A DNA stretch of 38,163 bases from a virus. The position numbers and the translations under genes were made by a program. The notes below the pieces were generated by a model that made no database searches, had not been told where the DNA came from, and saw only the letters and a program-made list of their open reading frames with translations. This document shows, piece after piece, positions 8,792-17,875 of this stretch. Location of the stretch: positions 1-38,163 of the IMG/VR virus record IMGVR_UViG_3300035698_012105; one strand, written 5' to 3'. Position 1 is the stretch's first letter, and every line of letters begins with the position of its first letter.

Positions 8792-10051
8792 ATGGCAGGA
8801 TTTACCACCACTACAGGCGGTCTAAATTTTCAGTACCCGAACAGAAGTACAGAGAATTGGGACACAGTAATGGCCAACACATTTAATTCACTCTCTGCAC
8901 ACTCCCACAACCGAGACTCATCCGACGTAGGCTTAGCCATCTCCGACAGAGCATTTTTAGCAGCCAACGCAGGGTGGTTACAAGCTACCGATTTTGCTGG
9001 CACTGGAACCATAAACCTAATCCGAGCTACCACAGCTGACGGGATAGAACTAGGGGCATCCCTAACAGTCTTAGACATAGCCGGCACTATATCAGCAGGT
9101 AGCACTCTATCCGTAGCCAGTGCAGCAAATTTCGACGATACCCTGACAGTCTCAGGGGTAACAACCTTATCAGCAGCAGCTAACTTAGAATCAACCTTAC
9201 AGGTCTCAGGGGTAACAACCTTATCAGCAGCCGCCAACTTAGAATCCACACTAAACGTTTCAGGAATTACAACCCTCTCTGCAGCAGCTAACTTAGAATC
9301 AACCTTACAAGTCTCAGGGATCACAACTCTTTCAGCAGCGACAACCATCGCAGGAGCTTTCACAGCAAGCGCCGCTTCTAATCTAGAGGGTCTAGTAACG
9401 CTAGGCGACGACTTAGACATTAAAGCAGGCGCAATAAAAACCACTACTTCAGGCGGCGACATACTCCTAAACACTAACGGCACTGGTAGAGTAAAACTAG
9501 GCGATAGCGGCGTATTCATTGAAAACGGAGTGGGTACCGCAGGACAAGCTTTAATCACCGATGGAGTCAGTTCAGCGACGTTTGTTTCTCAAGATTGGGA
9601 GTTACTAGACTCAACTTCTCCTTCAACCTCCCCTACAGCAATAGAATTCGATTTAACTTCTTATGATACAACTCATAGTGAGTATACGCTTTTTGTTGAA
9701 GAAATAGACCCAAGTGTAAGCACCAAGTTAGTATTTTATTTAGAGACCTCTGCTTCCTCTTCTATTTTAAACGCTTATGATGGATCAGACGCAATCTCTG
9801 GAGTGACCGCAACCGCCAATATCGAGATGGAGGGCAATTCTAATGCAGGTCCCAGATGGGGATTCCTTACGGTAAGAATTCCAGTAGGAACGTCAACCAA
9901 TAGATGCGCCTTCGAGGGGGGATTAGCAGTTGCTAACTTCATGACTAACGTAACAGGTTTCGCAAACGGTTTAGTAGGTCATATAGGAGTAAAAGTACTT
10001 GCAGGCACCATTACCAGCACAGGAACAATATACCTATACGGAAGGAATTAA
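8792..10051 (+). CDS. Tail fibre protein with 18-residue tandem repeats
   Basis: The 419-residue protein starts with a domain (TTTTGGLNFQYP, then NSLSAHSHN, then ATDFAGTGTINLIRA) shared with the 147-residue protein at 10419, likely the virion-anchoring part. Residues about 121-192 are four copies of an 18-residue unit, SGxTTLSAAANLESTLxV, the last one diverged, as expected for a trimeric fibre shaft. A repeat-poor region around GGDILLNTNGTGRVKLGDSG leads to a C-terminal beta-rich domain of about 150 residues (from DWELLDSTSPSTSP), a likely receptor-binding tip. An AAGGAGT site precedes the ATG. Confidence 0.8.
   Translation: MAGFTTTTGGLNFQYPNRSTENWDTVMANTFNSLSAHSHNRDSSDVGLAISDRAFLAANAGWLQATDFAGTGTINLIRATTADGIELGASLTVLDIAGTISAGSTLSVASAANFDDTLTVSGVTTLSAAANLESTLQVSGVTTLSAAANLESTLNVSGITTLSAAANLESTLQVSGITTLSAATTIAGAFTASAASNLEGLVTLGDDLDIKAGAIKTTTSGGDILLNTNGTGRVKLGDSGVFIENGVGTAGQALITDGVSSATFVSQDWELLDSTSPSTSPTAIEFDLTSYDTTHSEYTLFVEEIDPSVSTKLVFYLETSASSSILNAYDGSDAISGVTATANIEMEGNSNAGPRWGFLTVRIPVGTSTNRCAFEGGLAVANFMTNVTGFANGLVGHIGVKVLAGTITSTGTIYLYGRN
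9152..9367 (+). repeat. Four 54-bp tandem repeats inside the fibre gene
   Basis: In-frame 54-bp units start at 9152, 9206, 9260 and 9314. The first two are almost identical in DNA; the fourth diverges in its second half. Near identity implies recent duplication and a route to changing shaft length by recombination or slippage. Confidence 0.85.
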
Positions 10052-10055
10052 GACT

Positions 10056-10409
10056 ATGTTTCAGGTAACACCTCTAATACTAGGGCAAATAGCTGAGAGG
10101 CTAAAAACAAGAGACCAGCCTAAGCATTGGCGAAGACGTAGGTCAAGAGTAAAAAAAGGGAAAAACATGCATAAAATAGTAAACAACCAAATAGTAGAAT
10201 TCACTCAAGAAGAAGTAGCTTCTTATTTAGCAGCTCAAGCCATTGCCGCAGCAACAGAATACATCTCATTACGGAAAGTGGATTACAATCCCATTGGGGA
10301 CCAACTAGATACGCTTTTCCACGAGTTAGATGTATCAGGAACTCTTTCCAAAGACGGAGAGTGGGCGAACCACATCAGACAAGTAAAATTAGACCATCCA
10401 AAACCATAG
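10056..10409 (+). CDS. Tail-fibre-associated protein, possible fibre chaperone
   Basis: From the ATG at 10056 the product is 117 residues. The last 80 (from MHKIVNNQIVEFT) match a small protein type common beside phage fibre genes, with DYNPIGDQLDTLFHELDVSG and a closing VKLDHPKP; an assembly-chaperone role is plausible but unproven. The first 37 residues are basic (KHWRRRRSRVKKGKN) and atypical. A good GGAAGGA site supports 10056, while an internal ATG at 10168 would yield only the recognised part with a weak ribosome site. It lies between two fibre genes sharing an anchor domain. Confidence 0.6.
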   Translation: MFQVTPLILGQIAERLKTRDQPKHWRRRRSRVKKGKNMHKIVNNQIVEFTQEEVASYLAAQAIAAATEYISLRKVDYNPIGDQLDTLFHELDVSGTLSKDGEWANHIRQVKLDHPKP

Positions 10410-10418
10410 GTTTAAGTA

Positions 10419-10862
10419 ATGAGTGATACCAAGACTACAACAGGTGGATTAAACTTCACCTACCCGATCAAAGGCGCGGTCGACTTTACTGTAACCTTCG
10501 AACCTCTATGGGCTAGAATATCAGCCCACGATCATACAGGTAGTGATAAAGGGTTACCCTTAGACGCGGACGGTTTAGAATCATTAAGCGTCACCACGGC
10601 AAAGTTGAACATAATCAACGACACTTTCATCGATGCACTAGATTTCGCGACTACTGGCCGCGTAAACATGTTGAAAGTTAACGCTTCTGATCTAGTAGAG
10701 GCCGGTACCGCCGTAGTGATGCCCCATTTAATCCTAACAGACGGGGTAACAGCACCAACCTCAACATCAGGTCAGGCACAAATATACGTTGACACAGCCG
10801 ACGGAGATTTAAAAATAAGATTCGGTGATGGATTCACCGCAACCATTCAAACGGACAGTTAA
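10419..10862 (+). CDS. Short fibre paralogue (anchor domain plus short tip)
   Basis: The 147-residue protein repeats the N-terminal plan of the 419-residue fibre: TTTGGLNFTYP, then WARISAHDHTG, then DALDFATTGRVNMLKV. It lacks the shaft repeats and ends in a short domain with TSTSGQAQIYVDTADGDLKI, a motif common in phage fibre and baseplate proteins. It may be a second, stubby fibre or a cap using the same attachment site. The ribosome site is weak, so translation may depend on the gene 9 bases upstream. Confidence 0.7.
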   Translation: MSDTKTTTGGLNFTYPIKGAVDFTVTFEPLWARISAHDHTGSDKGLPLDADGLESLSVTTAKLNIINDTFIDALDFATTGRVNMLKVNASDLVEAGTAVVMPHLILTDGVTAPTSTSGQAQIYVDTADGDLKIRFGDGFTATIQTDS

Positions 10863-10866
10863 CATT

Positions 10867-11151
10867 ATGAGAATAGCACCAACCTTTTTCACCGCAGCAG
10901 GGGTAGCAGCAGCCGGCGGAGTTTTGGCAAATCTAGGATCAGCATTTTTAGGCAGATCTAAAGACAACGCAGCAGCTCAGAAACAGAGACAAGATAGAGA
11001 AATCGCAGCACGTCAGCAAGAGCAAGCAGCCGGCAGAGTACAGCAAGCAGGTCAACAACAACTTAGCACGCAAGAGAGTACATCTAGACAACGCGTCGAA
11101 GCATTAGATAGAATCATTGGAGCATTCCGACAAAACCTAAGGATAAAGTAA
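10867..11151 (+). CDS. Small hydrophobic/coiled-coil virion protein
   Basis: The 94-residue product has a Gly/Ala-rich hydrophobic segment at about residues 7-28 (FFTAAGVAAAGGVLANLGSA), then a Gln/Arg-rich helix likely to form a coiled coil. This resembles the small internal virion protein of podoviruses (T7 gp14-like), but similarity is only architectural. I chose ATG 10867 over an in-frame ATG at 10825, which would run back into the fibre gene. The stop overlaps the adaptor start (TAATG). Confidence 0.6.
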   Translation: MRIAPTFFTAAGVAAAGGVLANLGSAFLGRSKDNAAAQKQRQDREIAARQQEQAAGRVQQAGQQQLSTQESTSRQRVEALDRIIGAFRQNLRIK

Positions 11152-12116
11152 TGAGAAGGGTTGAGAGGCTTATAAAGCAAGTTCGTCGCGCTACAGACAA
11201 CGAGGAATTCAACAACGATCAAGTTGACCCTCTAGGAATAACTACGCAGGAGATATCTGAGTTTTTAAACGAAGCACAAGATAACATCAAAGCACGTATC
11301 AGCGAAGTACACCCAAAGATCTTTATAAAGACTTCTACAATGGATCTAGTGGCTGGACAAGAGTTATATAATCTACCTTCGGATCTGTACTTAAACGGAC
11401 GCATATTAAATATTGAAGCTAAGTTCTCTAACCAAACATCGGACTACACGAACCTAAGGCATAAGTCTATAAAATCAAGGTTGCCTAATGTAACTTCGGA
11501 AATACCTAGTTTTTACATAAAGATAGGGGACCAAATAGCTATACAACCCACACCTTCCAGGGCGTGGACTGACGGAATTAGACTAACGTATCAAAAGAAA
11601 TTACCTTCTCTAGGTTTCCGCATAGGCCAAGTTTCCAGTGTTACAACCAGTGGAACAGATACAACTATAATTAGTTTAAATGCGTCACCTACAAAAACTC
11701 AGGATGCAGGTTTACCAGCTCTAGCAGAAGACTACATTACTCAATTTGACGAACTAACGGTAGTCAACAAGAAAGGCGTAATACAAGCGGCCGGATTACC
11801 TGTTAGCACTTACGACAGTGTAAATCAACAGGTAACCCTTGAAGAAGAACACGCTCTTTCTGCTTCCGAATCTATTACCGCAGGAGATTACTTGGTAGGA
11901 GGCTCTCAAGCTACTACTGTTGCTGATCTACCCGACACATGCGAAAGATATTTAATTGCATATGCGGCGTGGAAAGTACTCAAAACCGACTCAATGGTTG
12001 ACTCTAAAGACCAGGAGCGAGAACTTGCGGCGATGTTATCTGAGATAGTAGCGGCTTTCAAAGAGGTAACAGAAGATCCCATCGAATTACTTATTGATCA
12101 AGATTGGGTTATATAA
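11151..12116 (+). CDS. Head-tail adaptor (tail tubular A-like)
   Basis: This 321-residue protein starts with a helical region (VERLIKQVRRATDN, then ITTQEISEFLNEAQDNIKAR) characteristic of portal-docking adaptors, followed by AGQELYNLPSDLYLNGRI and a domain with QIAIQPTPSRAWTDGIRLTY. Residues about 155-255 look like an inserted beta module (TTIISLNASPTK, then YDSVNQQVTLEEEHALSA). It would form the ring between portal and tail nozzle. The next gene, encoding the nozzle, starts inside its stop codon (TAATG at 12114-12118). Confidence 0.75.
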   Translation: MRRVERLIKQVRRATDNEEFNNDQVDPLGITTQEISEFLNEAQDNIKARISEVHPKIFIKTSTMDLVAGQELYNLPSDLYLNGRILNIEAKFSNQTSDYTNLRHKSIKSRLPNVTSEIPSFYIKIGDQIAIQPTPSRAWTDGIRLTYQKKLPSLGFRIGQVSSVTTSGTDTTIISLNASPTKTQDAGLPALAEDYITQFDELTVVNKKGVIQAAGLPVSTYDSVNQQVTLEEEHALSASESITAGDYLVGGSQATTVADLPDTCERYLIAYAAWKVLKTDSMVDSKDQERELAAMLSEIVAAFKEVTEDPIELLIDQDWVI

Positions 12117-14737
12117 TGGCAGTAACACACGGCATAAAAAAGCAGTACTCTTCATTCCTAGGTTTGAACGAGATAGTAGATGACATCTCTAGGGATGTGC
12201 GTTTTGCTACCGAGGCTAACAATGTCCACTTTATGGACGATGGTTCTTTAGCCAAGAGAAGAGGGTACAAGATATTTGATAAAGACGTAGGTGGTTACGG
12301 CATAGAGGGTTTTGACAACATAGACCCCGACACAGGCGCAGTCACCAAAGAAATATTGATCATATCGGACACCATAAGCAGAATGAAAACCGCCGTGCTG
12401 ACTTTAACAAATAACTCTCTCCAAGATGTATCTATAGCCGTGTTCGGTGTAAATACTCAGAACGAATCTACATTAGGTTGGGGACAAGTAGGTTGGGGAG
12501 GCTTCCCATGGGGAGACCCTCTATCCAGAGGATACCATCTTACAGTAGAAGCAATTCCTCTTTACGACAGTGGAGGCGACTTAACAGCATCGGGAGCAAC
12601 AACGGATTATTATCTAGCGGACGAAGTGGAATTAACAGGACCCACCATCGCAACACTTATAACACAATTAGCCTCGAATGCTTATATCTCTGCTGCTGCC
12701 ACTGACGAAACCACGACACCAGCCCCCTTCTTAGAGCTACTATCCGGTGAAACTATGTTAGCTGGCGAGACTTTGGAATTAACTTATTACTATGCAGAAG
12801 AGGTAAATGGTGACTCTGCTTCAGGGTTTTCACTAGGTTTCGCAGATTTCAAAACAAGCCAAGACGCTTTCCATATAGACACAGCCCGTTTCAACAGATC
12901 TATTTATTTCACCACTGGGTTGGATCCTTTACAACAGTATGACGGCAATTCACTCTTTCGTGCAGGCATGGAAGCAGGGACAAAACCTACAGTAACCTCA
13001 GCGGGTGCAGGAGTTCTAGCAGGGGATTACCTTTATAAAGTACAACCATGGTTTAAAGACCGCAACGGACAAACTCATTACGGAGCGATAGGAAGCGCAA
13101 GTACATCTATTTCCGTAGCATCTAAGCAGAACATCATAACTATAACAAACGTGGAGGAAGGCAATGGATTCGACGCAAGAGGGGGCCACGCTGACGGTGC
13201 TCAAAGTGCCGCTTCTGTTAGCGGAGCTGTTACTTTGGTTATAGACGATGGGGGAAGCGGAAACCACACAATAGAAGCAGATGACAAGATAAGACTATTC
13301 AATAGTGACGCGGCTACCAATGCTTACGCAGAGTATAGAGTTACGGCAACAACTACTTCAACGGTGACCGTAACGTCTAGCGTTACCATAGGGTTAGTTA
13401 ACGGAGTAAGAATCTCAACGGGTATATCTCTAGACCTCTACAGGACTATATCCAGCGGTACCACTTATTCATTAGTAGCACAAATAAACAATGATCCTTT
13501 TAATGCTACCCAAACTTACACCGACAATACAGCAGACGCAAGCCTAGGAGCTAGATTTCTTGAGCCATTAAGGACACCAGCCGAACCGCCAACAACGAAG
13601 TTCATCACAACCTTCGATAATTACCTACTACTAGGGAACAAGGTATCGGATCCCAACATAGCTTATTATAGTGAACCAGATGCCCCCACAAACTTCCCAG
13701 CTTTAAACAGTTTCTCTGTTGAATCGGACGACGGTGGTGTCATAACAGCCTTAGCCCAATCTAGCGACTCCCTCATAATATTCAGGGAAAAAAGTGTATA
13801 CCTAATGGTAGGAGACTTAGCGAGAGATACAATAAGCGTAACCCAGATAAGCAGTGGCGGCATAGGATGTAAATCCCACAAAACCGTAGTGCCTATTAAT
13901 GGCGTACTTTTCTTTTTAGGCGACCGTGGAGTTTATACCATGGTAGGGGCGGGGATACCTAAACTTATTTCAGGCCCTGTAACTAAGTCATTGACTACAA
14001 AGAGAATCATAGACGAAGAAATCCTAAGATTCACCAGAGCAGTAGCAATTCACCACGTACAAGACAAACAGTACATTCTCTATATACCAGCGGAGGAAAC
14101 CTTAAGTGGAGAACTCTACGCCAACAGTTCATCCCTGAATCTAGTATACAGCTATGATCGTGATTCATGGGCAAAGTGGACTGGTGTGAATGCTTCTACT
14201 GGGTTAGCTTATGCCGACGACAAACTATGGTTTAGTTCTAGGGAAGTAAGATCAGATGATTTAGCAGTCAACCTAAGAGTATGGAGACAGCACAACGACG
14301 GCGAGGTTCACGACTACGCTGACCAGCTAGACACTGTAGATTTCGAGTATGGTACAGGTTGGGAATCAGCAGGTAGCCCAGTGACAGCAAAGAAATTTCT
14401 AAGATTGAAACTCTACTCATTAGCAGATATAGACACACTACCACCATTAAAAGCATTCGTTGCAACAACTACTACTGAGATAGACTACAAAGAACACGCA
14501 ACACATAGCTCATTATCTTTCAGCTTCCCTAGCAAGGGAGCCTCCTGGGACTCTAAATCTTGGGACTCATTTCCATGGGGAGGGGAACACAAATCTTCCT
14601 TTAAGTCTAAGTTACGTCGAGGCCAAGCGCGCTCTTTACGAGTAGTTCTTGCCAACGAAGAGTACAACACCAATGTATTATTTACAGGGTATGAACTCGA
14701 ATACGCAGCCCCTCAGGGTAACACAATAAAAGGCTGA
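12116..14737 (+). CDS. Tail nozzle protein (tail tubular B-like)
   Basis: At 873 residues this is the largest virion protein. The N-terminal EANNVHFMDDGSLAKRRGYK and the central stretch from TTFDNYLLLGNKVSD through SLIIFREKSVYLMVGD and LFFLGDRGVYTMVGAG are typical of podovirus nozzle or stabilisation proteins, a beta-propeller-like core. Two unusual Trp/Gly patches (GWGQVGWGGFPWGD near residue 120; SWDSKSWDSFPWGGEH near the C-terminus) look related. Residues about 370-440 may be an inserted beta module. The start is ATG 12116, coupled to the adaptor stop, rather than an ATG at 12104. Late promoter copy B lies in its 3' end. Confidence 0.75.
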   Translation: MAVTHGIKKQYSSFLGLNEIVDDISRDVRFATEANNVHFMDDGSLAKRRGYKIFDKDVGGYGIEGFDNIDPDTGAVTKEILIISDTISRMKTAVLTLTNNSLQDVSIAVFGVNTQNESTLGWGQVGWGGFPWGDPLSRGYHLTVEAIPLYDSGGDLTASGATTDYYLADEVELTGPTIATLITQLASNAYISAAATDETTTPAPFLELLSGETMLAGETLELTYYYAEEVNGDSASGFSLGFADFKTSQDAFHIDTARFNRSIYFTTGLDPLQQYDGNSLFRAGMEAGTKPTVTSAGAGVLAGDYLYKVQPWFKDRNGQTHYGAIGSASTSISVASKQNIITITNVEEGNGFDARGGHADGAQSAASVSGAVTLVIDDGGSGNHTIEADDKIRLFNSDAATNAYAEYRVTATTTSTVTVTSSVTIGLVNGVRISTGISLDLYRTISSGTTYSLVAQINNDPFNATQTYTDNTADASLGARFLEPLRTPAEPPTTKFITTFDNYLLLGNKVSDPNIAYYSEPDAPTNFPALNSFSVESDDGGVITALAQSSDSLIIFREKSVYLMVGDLARDTISVTQISSGGIGCKSHKTVVPINGVLFFLGDRGVYTMVGAGIPKLISGPVTKSLTTKRIIDEEILRFTRAVAIHHVQDKQYILYIPAEETLSGELYANSSSLNLVYSYDRDSWAKWTGVNASTGLAYADDKLWFSSREVRSDDLAVNLRVWRQHNDGEVHDYADQLDTVDFEYGTGWESAGSPVTAKKFLRLKLYSLADIDTLPPLKAFVATTTTEIDYKEHATHSSLSFSFPSKGASWDSKSWDSFPWGGEHKSSFKSKLRRGQARSLRVVLANEEYNTNVLFTGYELEYAAPQGNTIKG

Positions 14738-14746
14738 ACACATTAA
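14718..14746 (+). promoter_or_regulatory. Late promoter copy B (GTAAC-N17-ACATTAA)
   Basis: GTAAC at 14718-14722 and ACATTAA at 14740-14746 are exactly 17 bases apart; the extended -10, ACATTAATAA, equals that of copy A. It lies across the end of the nozzle gene, 30 bases before the next start, and would drive the ejection-protein genes to 19626. Confidence 0.8.
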
Positions 14747-14775
14747 TAAAGAAGAAAAAGTACGAAGGTAAACAA

Positions 14776-15114
14776 ATGAAATTCAGAGAGATAAAGCCAT
14801 TTAATGAAGGCCAATCCCTTACGGGTTACATAACTCAATCCTTGTTCTATGATTTAAAAAATCTAGTGGATGGACTCTTTCGTATTGATCTCGAAGAAAA
14901 TATGGAGTCTTTCACTTATGAAGGAACAATTAGCGCGGGCACAGAAGCCGAAATTAGAAACCCTCTCTCGAACACTCCTGGCGGTAGACTGGTCGTTAAA
15001 CACACTGGTGACCCTGGAATTGTTGATGGCGATACAGAGTGGACTAATAATTTTGTCTACCTAAAGAACGTAGGTTCTTCAGCAGCAACAGTAAAAGTAA
15101 TATATTTCAAATGA
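14776..15114 (+). CDS. Small beta-rich virion protein
   Basis: The 112-residue product begins MKFREIKPFNEGQSLTG and ends in a beta domain (GGRLVVKHTGDPGIVDGD, then NNFVYLKNVGSSAATVKVIYFK in part) like those of small phage structural proteins. I cannot name it. Late promoter copy B is directly upstream, making it first in the ejection-protein unit. Confidence 0.65.
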   Translation: MKFREIKPFNEGQSLTGYITQSLFYDLKNLVDGLFRIDLEENMESFTYEGTISAGTEAEIRNPLSNTPGGRLVVKHTGDPGIVDGDTEWTNNFVYLKNVGSSAATVKVIYFK

Positions 15115-15138
15115 GTTCACCAAGAGGAAACAACAACA

Positions 15139-16308
15139 ATGTCATCACCAGATAACCTATTCCCAACAGATGCGGAATTACAGAAAGCAGCAGATAAAAG
15201 GTTTGCCGACATACGTCGACAACAAGACTTAGACAGGCTAGCCGCTCAACCCCAAGCTCAAGAAGTATTCGGAGAAGGAACACTAGGTAGAGTAGAAGAA
15301 GGCCGTTCCAAAGAAATAGCTGACCTCCTAGAAGCAAGAAACGCCCAGCTACAAGCAGGGGCACAAGACTTCGATGCATCCATCGCCAGACGACAAGCAA
15401 CTATAGACACAGGCGGCAAAGACCCTGCCTTTCAACAAATCGAAGAAGCTGCACGTCGCGCCCAGGATGTACAAACTCAAACCTCTCTCCGTCAACTACG
15501 AGGGGACTTAGGTTCTCAAGGCGTACGCGGAGGAATCAATATACAAAATCAACTTAGAACTCTAGGCGGAGCAAACCTCGCAGAATCTCAACTACAAGGT
15601 CAACTAGCTCAAGCGAGATTATCCAGAGTAACCGGAGCAGAGAGCGCACTTGAGGGATTACAGGGCGACCGCGTAACTAGACAATCACAAGCTTTAAGCG
15701 CAAAGGAGAACACTCTTCTATCAGCCAGGGCCGACGAAGCATCAAGAGCAGATACAAACACCCAAAGAGCTTTACAAGAACGCCTAGGGCGATTACAGAT
15801 CACAGAAGCTAGAGCGCAACAAGGGACGATCGATCAAGCAGCAGCAGGGCAAGAAGTCTTCGCAACGGCTCAGTTTAGAGCACAACTCGCGCAACAAGCC
15901 GAAGCCAACGAGATTTCTCGAGCCGAAGCAAACAAACCAGCACCAAGTTCAGGCAAGGTATTATGTACAGAGCTACACCGACAAGGTCTAATCTCCGACG
16001 AGATACTAAAGGGAGATCTAATCTATGCAAGAACCGTGCCAATTGAAACAAAGATCGGTTACTGGGTATGGGCGAAACCTCTAGCGAACAAATGTAAAAC
16101 CTCAAAGTTATTAGCTTACCTAGCCTTGCCTTTTGTGAAAGCTTGGGCAACTGAAATGTCCTACAAGGTAGGTGTTTCTAAGAGAGGCTCTTTCCTCGGA
16201 AAACTAATGGTGAAGGTATTCGAACCCGCCTGTAACCTACTAGGGAAAACCCTCCTGAAATTAAATTTAGTGGAGCAAGTTGCTTCTCCTAAGACATTAA
16301 CTAACTAA
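15139..16308 (+). CDS. Internal virion / ejection-type protein
   Basis: The 389-residue protein has about 275 residues of Gln/Ala/Arg-rich helix, predicted coiled coil and lacking hydrophobic core. Its C-terminal domain of about 110 residues begins CTELHRQGLISDEILKGD and continues with KIGYWVWAKPLANKC and VKAWATEMSYKVG, a module that recurs at the end of phage and prophage virion proteins. With the next two genes it fits the ejection-protein set that lines the head channel and enters the cell with DNA. The ATG follows AAGAGGAAA. Confidence 0.65.
   Translation: MSSPDNLFPTDAELQKAADKRFADIRRQQDLDRLAAQPQAQEVFGEGTLGRVEEGRSKEIADLLEARNAQLQAGAQDFDASIARRQATIDTGGKDPAFQQIEEAARRAQDVQTQTSLRQLRGDLGSQGVRGGINIQNQLRTLGGANLAESQLQGQLAQARLSRVTGAESALEGLQGDRVTRQSQALSAKENTLLSARADEASRADTNTQRALQERLGRLQITEARAQQGTIDQAAAGQEVFATAQFRAQLAQQAEANEISRAEANKPAPSSGKVLCTELHRQGLISDEILKGDLIYARTVPIETKIGYWVWAKPLANKCKTSKLLAYLALPFVKAWATEMSYKVGVSKRGSFLGKLMVKVFEPACNLLGKTLLKLNLVEQVASPKTLTN
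16272..16300 (+). promoter_or_regulatory. Weak late-promoter-like site (GGAGC-N17-ACATTAA)
   Basis: A perfect ACATTAA at 16294-16300 lies 25 bases before the next start, but the base run 17 upstream is GGAGC, poor for the -35 box. It is inside coding sequence; possibly a degenerate member, possibly chance. Confidence 0.25.
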
Positions 16309-16324
16309 TAAGGAGCAGCTTTTT

Positions 16325-17875
16325 ATGAATACGCCTTTTTTCGGGGATGGCAATGAAAGCCTACTAAGTAAGATAGAACAAGAGAAAAACCTTTCGAAGC
16401 AGCGTCGACAACGTCAAGCGAATCAAGCCCTTCCTCCGGCTGAAGTTCAAACTAATGCAGACGCTGCCCTTTTAGCAGTAAAAAATCTCACAGATCAAAA
16501 CCTCGTTAAGAACTCCAAGAGAGAACAAGAATCACAAGAAGCCCTTCAATCAGTAGATGAAGCAGACAGGTTTGAACAGAACGCCCAGATAGCAAAGCAA
16601 GCAGCAGATGAATCAAGTCAACTAGCTCAATCGCAGAGACAAGAAGCGGACCAACTAACTCAATTACACCAACAAGAAGAAGCCCAAGACGCTCAAGACT
16701 TAGACCAAGCCACCACTACAGCACAAGTAGCTGACTTAGCTAGAATAGGCCAAGACCCTGAAGTTTTAAAACAGATCCTACCTGACGTAGCAAAAACCTT
16801 AGGTGTAAATGTCAAGGCAATAAACGCAGACGTAGAAAGAGACTTCAAAGACGTACAAGACATTTTCGCTGGTCAGATAGACAGGAACAACGCACGTCAA
16901 TTAAAATTACAAGAGAAGATAGTTGCAGGAAAGGGATTCTCTAAAGGCGAAAAAATCGCCTTAGGGATGGCAGCGATATTGCCTATAATTATAGGAGCTG
17001 CAAGAGGTGACCTAGGCAGAGGCTTGGCCGCGGCTGGGAAGGCAGTAGAAACTATTTCCAATCAGCAACTATCAAGGCAATCAGAAAACAAAGCAGAGTT
17101 GGAAAACCTAGAGGCACGAGGCATAGACCTAGCCAAGGATAAACTAGCAATAAGGACCCAATTCCTAAACCAGAAAGGCAAGGTCTCAAGTATTGAATTA
17201 GCCCAAGAGGCAGCGAGAGAATCTTCTTTACAAAATGAATTAAGAAACAAGGGGTTAAAATTATCCAACGTATCAGCCATAGAAAAAGCCAAACAACAAA
17301 AAATCATTACTAAAGACGCTATACTTAAATTCGATGAGAAGGTAAGAGCCATAGCAGAAGGTAAATCACCAGAAGCCAAGAACCTAAAAATCTCAGGCGA
17401 CCAAAGGAAAGCAGCAACCTTTTCCGTTAGAATGGCAGGGTCCGAAGACATCTTCGGTGTACTAGAAAAAGAAGGGTTCAGCCCCATAGAAGGAGAAGGC
17501 TTCTTAATCAACCGCCTAAAGACCGAGCAGAGACAATCATATGAGCAAGCGCAACGTAACTTCATCAACGCTTTACTACGTAGGGAATCAGGAGCAGCCA
17601 TCTCAGACACAGAATTCGAAAGCGGTGGACAGCAATACTTTCCTCAACCAGGTGATACACCATTAGTTGTAGCTCAGAAGAAAGCTAACAGAGCGGTAGC
17701 AATAGCAGGTTTACAGGCAGAGGCTGGGAAACAAGCAATACAAGACATTCATGACTTACTAGGAGAGCAAGCACCAGTAACGAGAGTAGAACAAGAGGAG
17801 ACTACTACAGCACCAACGGTGGATTTCTCCGAAATGAGTGACGAAGAACTTAAAAGAATCGTAGAGGGGGAGTAA
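16325..17875 (+). CDS. Coiled-coil internal virion protein with hydrophobic segment
   Basis: The 516-residue protein is dominated by Gln/Glu/Ala/Lys-rich helices. Around residues 215-230 it has a hydrophobic stretch (IALGMAAILPIIIGAA) able to enter a membrane. The C-terminal quarter contains FINALLRRESGAAISDTEFE and QQYFPQPGDTPLVVAQKK, a signature I associate with podovirus internal or DNA-transfer proteins. It ends with an acidic tail (DFSEMSDEELKRIVEGE). The AAGGAGC site is good and the stop overlaps the next start (TAATG). Confidence 0.65.
   Translation: MNTPFFGDGNESLLSKIEQEKNLSKQRRQRQANQALPPAEVQTNADAALLAVKNLTDQNLVKNSKREQESQEALQSVDEADRFEQNAQIAKQAADESSQLAQSQRQEADQLTQLHQQEEAQDAQDLDQATTTAQVADLARIGQDPEVLKQILPDVAKTLGVNVKAINADVERDFKDVQDIFAGQIDRNNARQLKLQEKIVAGKGFSKGEKIALGMAAILPIIIGAARGDLGRGLAAAGKAVETISNQQLSRQSENKAELENLEARGIDLAKDKLAIRTQFLNQKGKVSSIELAQEAARESSLQNELRNKGLKLSNVSAIEKAKQQKIITKDAILKFDEKVRAIAEGKSPEAKNLKISGDQRKAATFSVRMAGSEDIFGVLEKEGFSPIEGEGFLINRLKTEQRQSYEQAQRNFINALLRRESGAAISDTEFESGGQQYFPQPGDTPLVVAQKKANRAVAIAGLQAEAGKQAIQDIHDLLGEQAPVTRVEQEETTTAPTVDFSEMSDEELKRIVEGE

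Noticed and set aside
8830-9558. 242-codon repetitive - frame
   Set aside because: It mirrors the 54-bp fibre repeats; a repeat length divisible by three keeps the opposite frame open.
9999-10058. Upstream extension of the 117-residue protein
   Set aside because: It would overlap the fibre gene by 53 bases and lacks a ribosome site, while ATG 10056 has a good one.
17062-17610. 182-codon - frame opposite the coiled-coil virion gene
   Set aside because: It overlaps a confident gene completely and has no motif or ribosome site.
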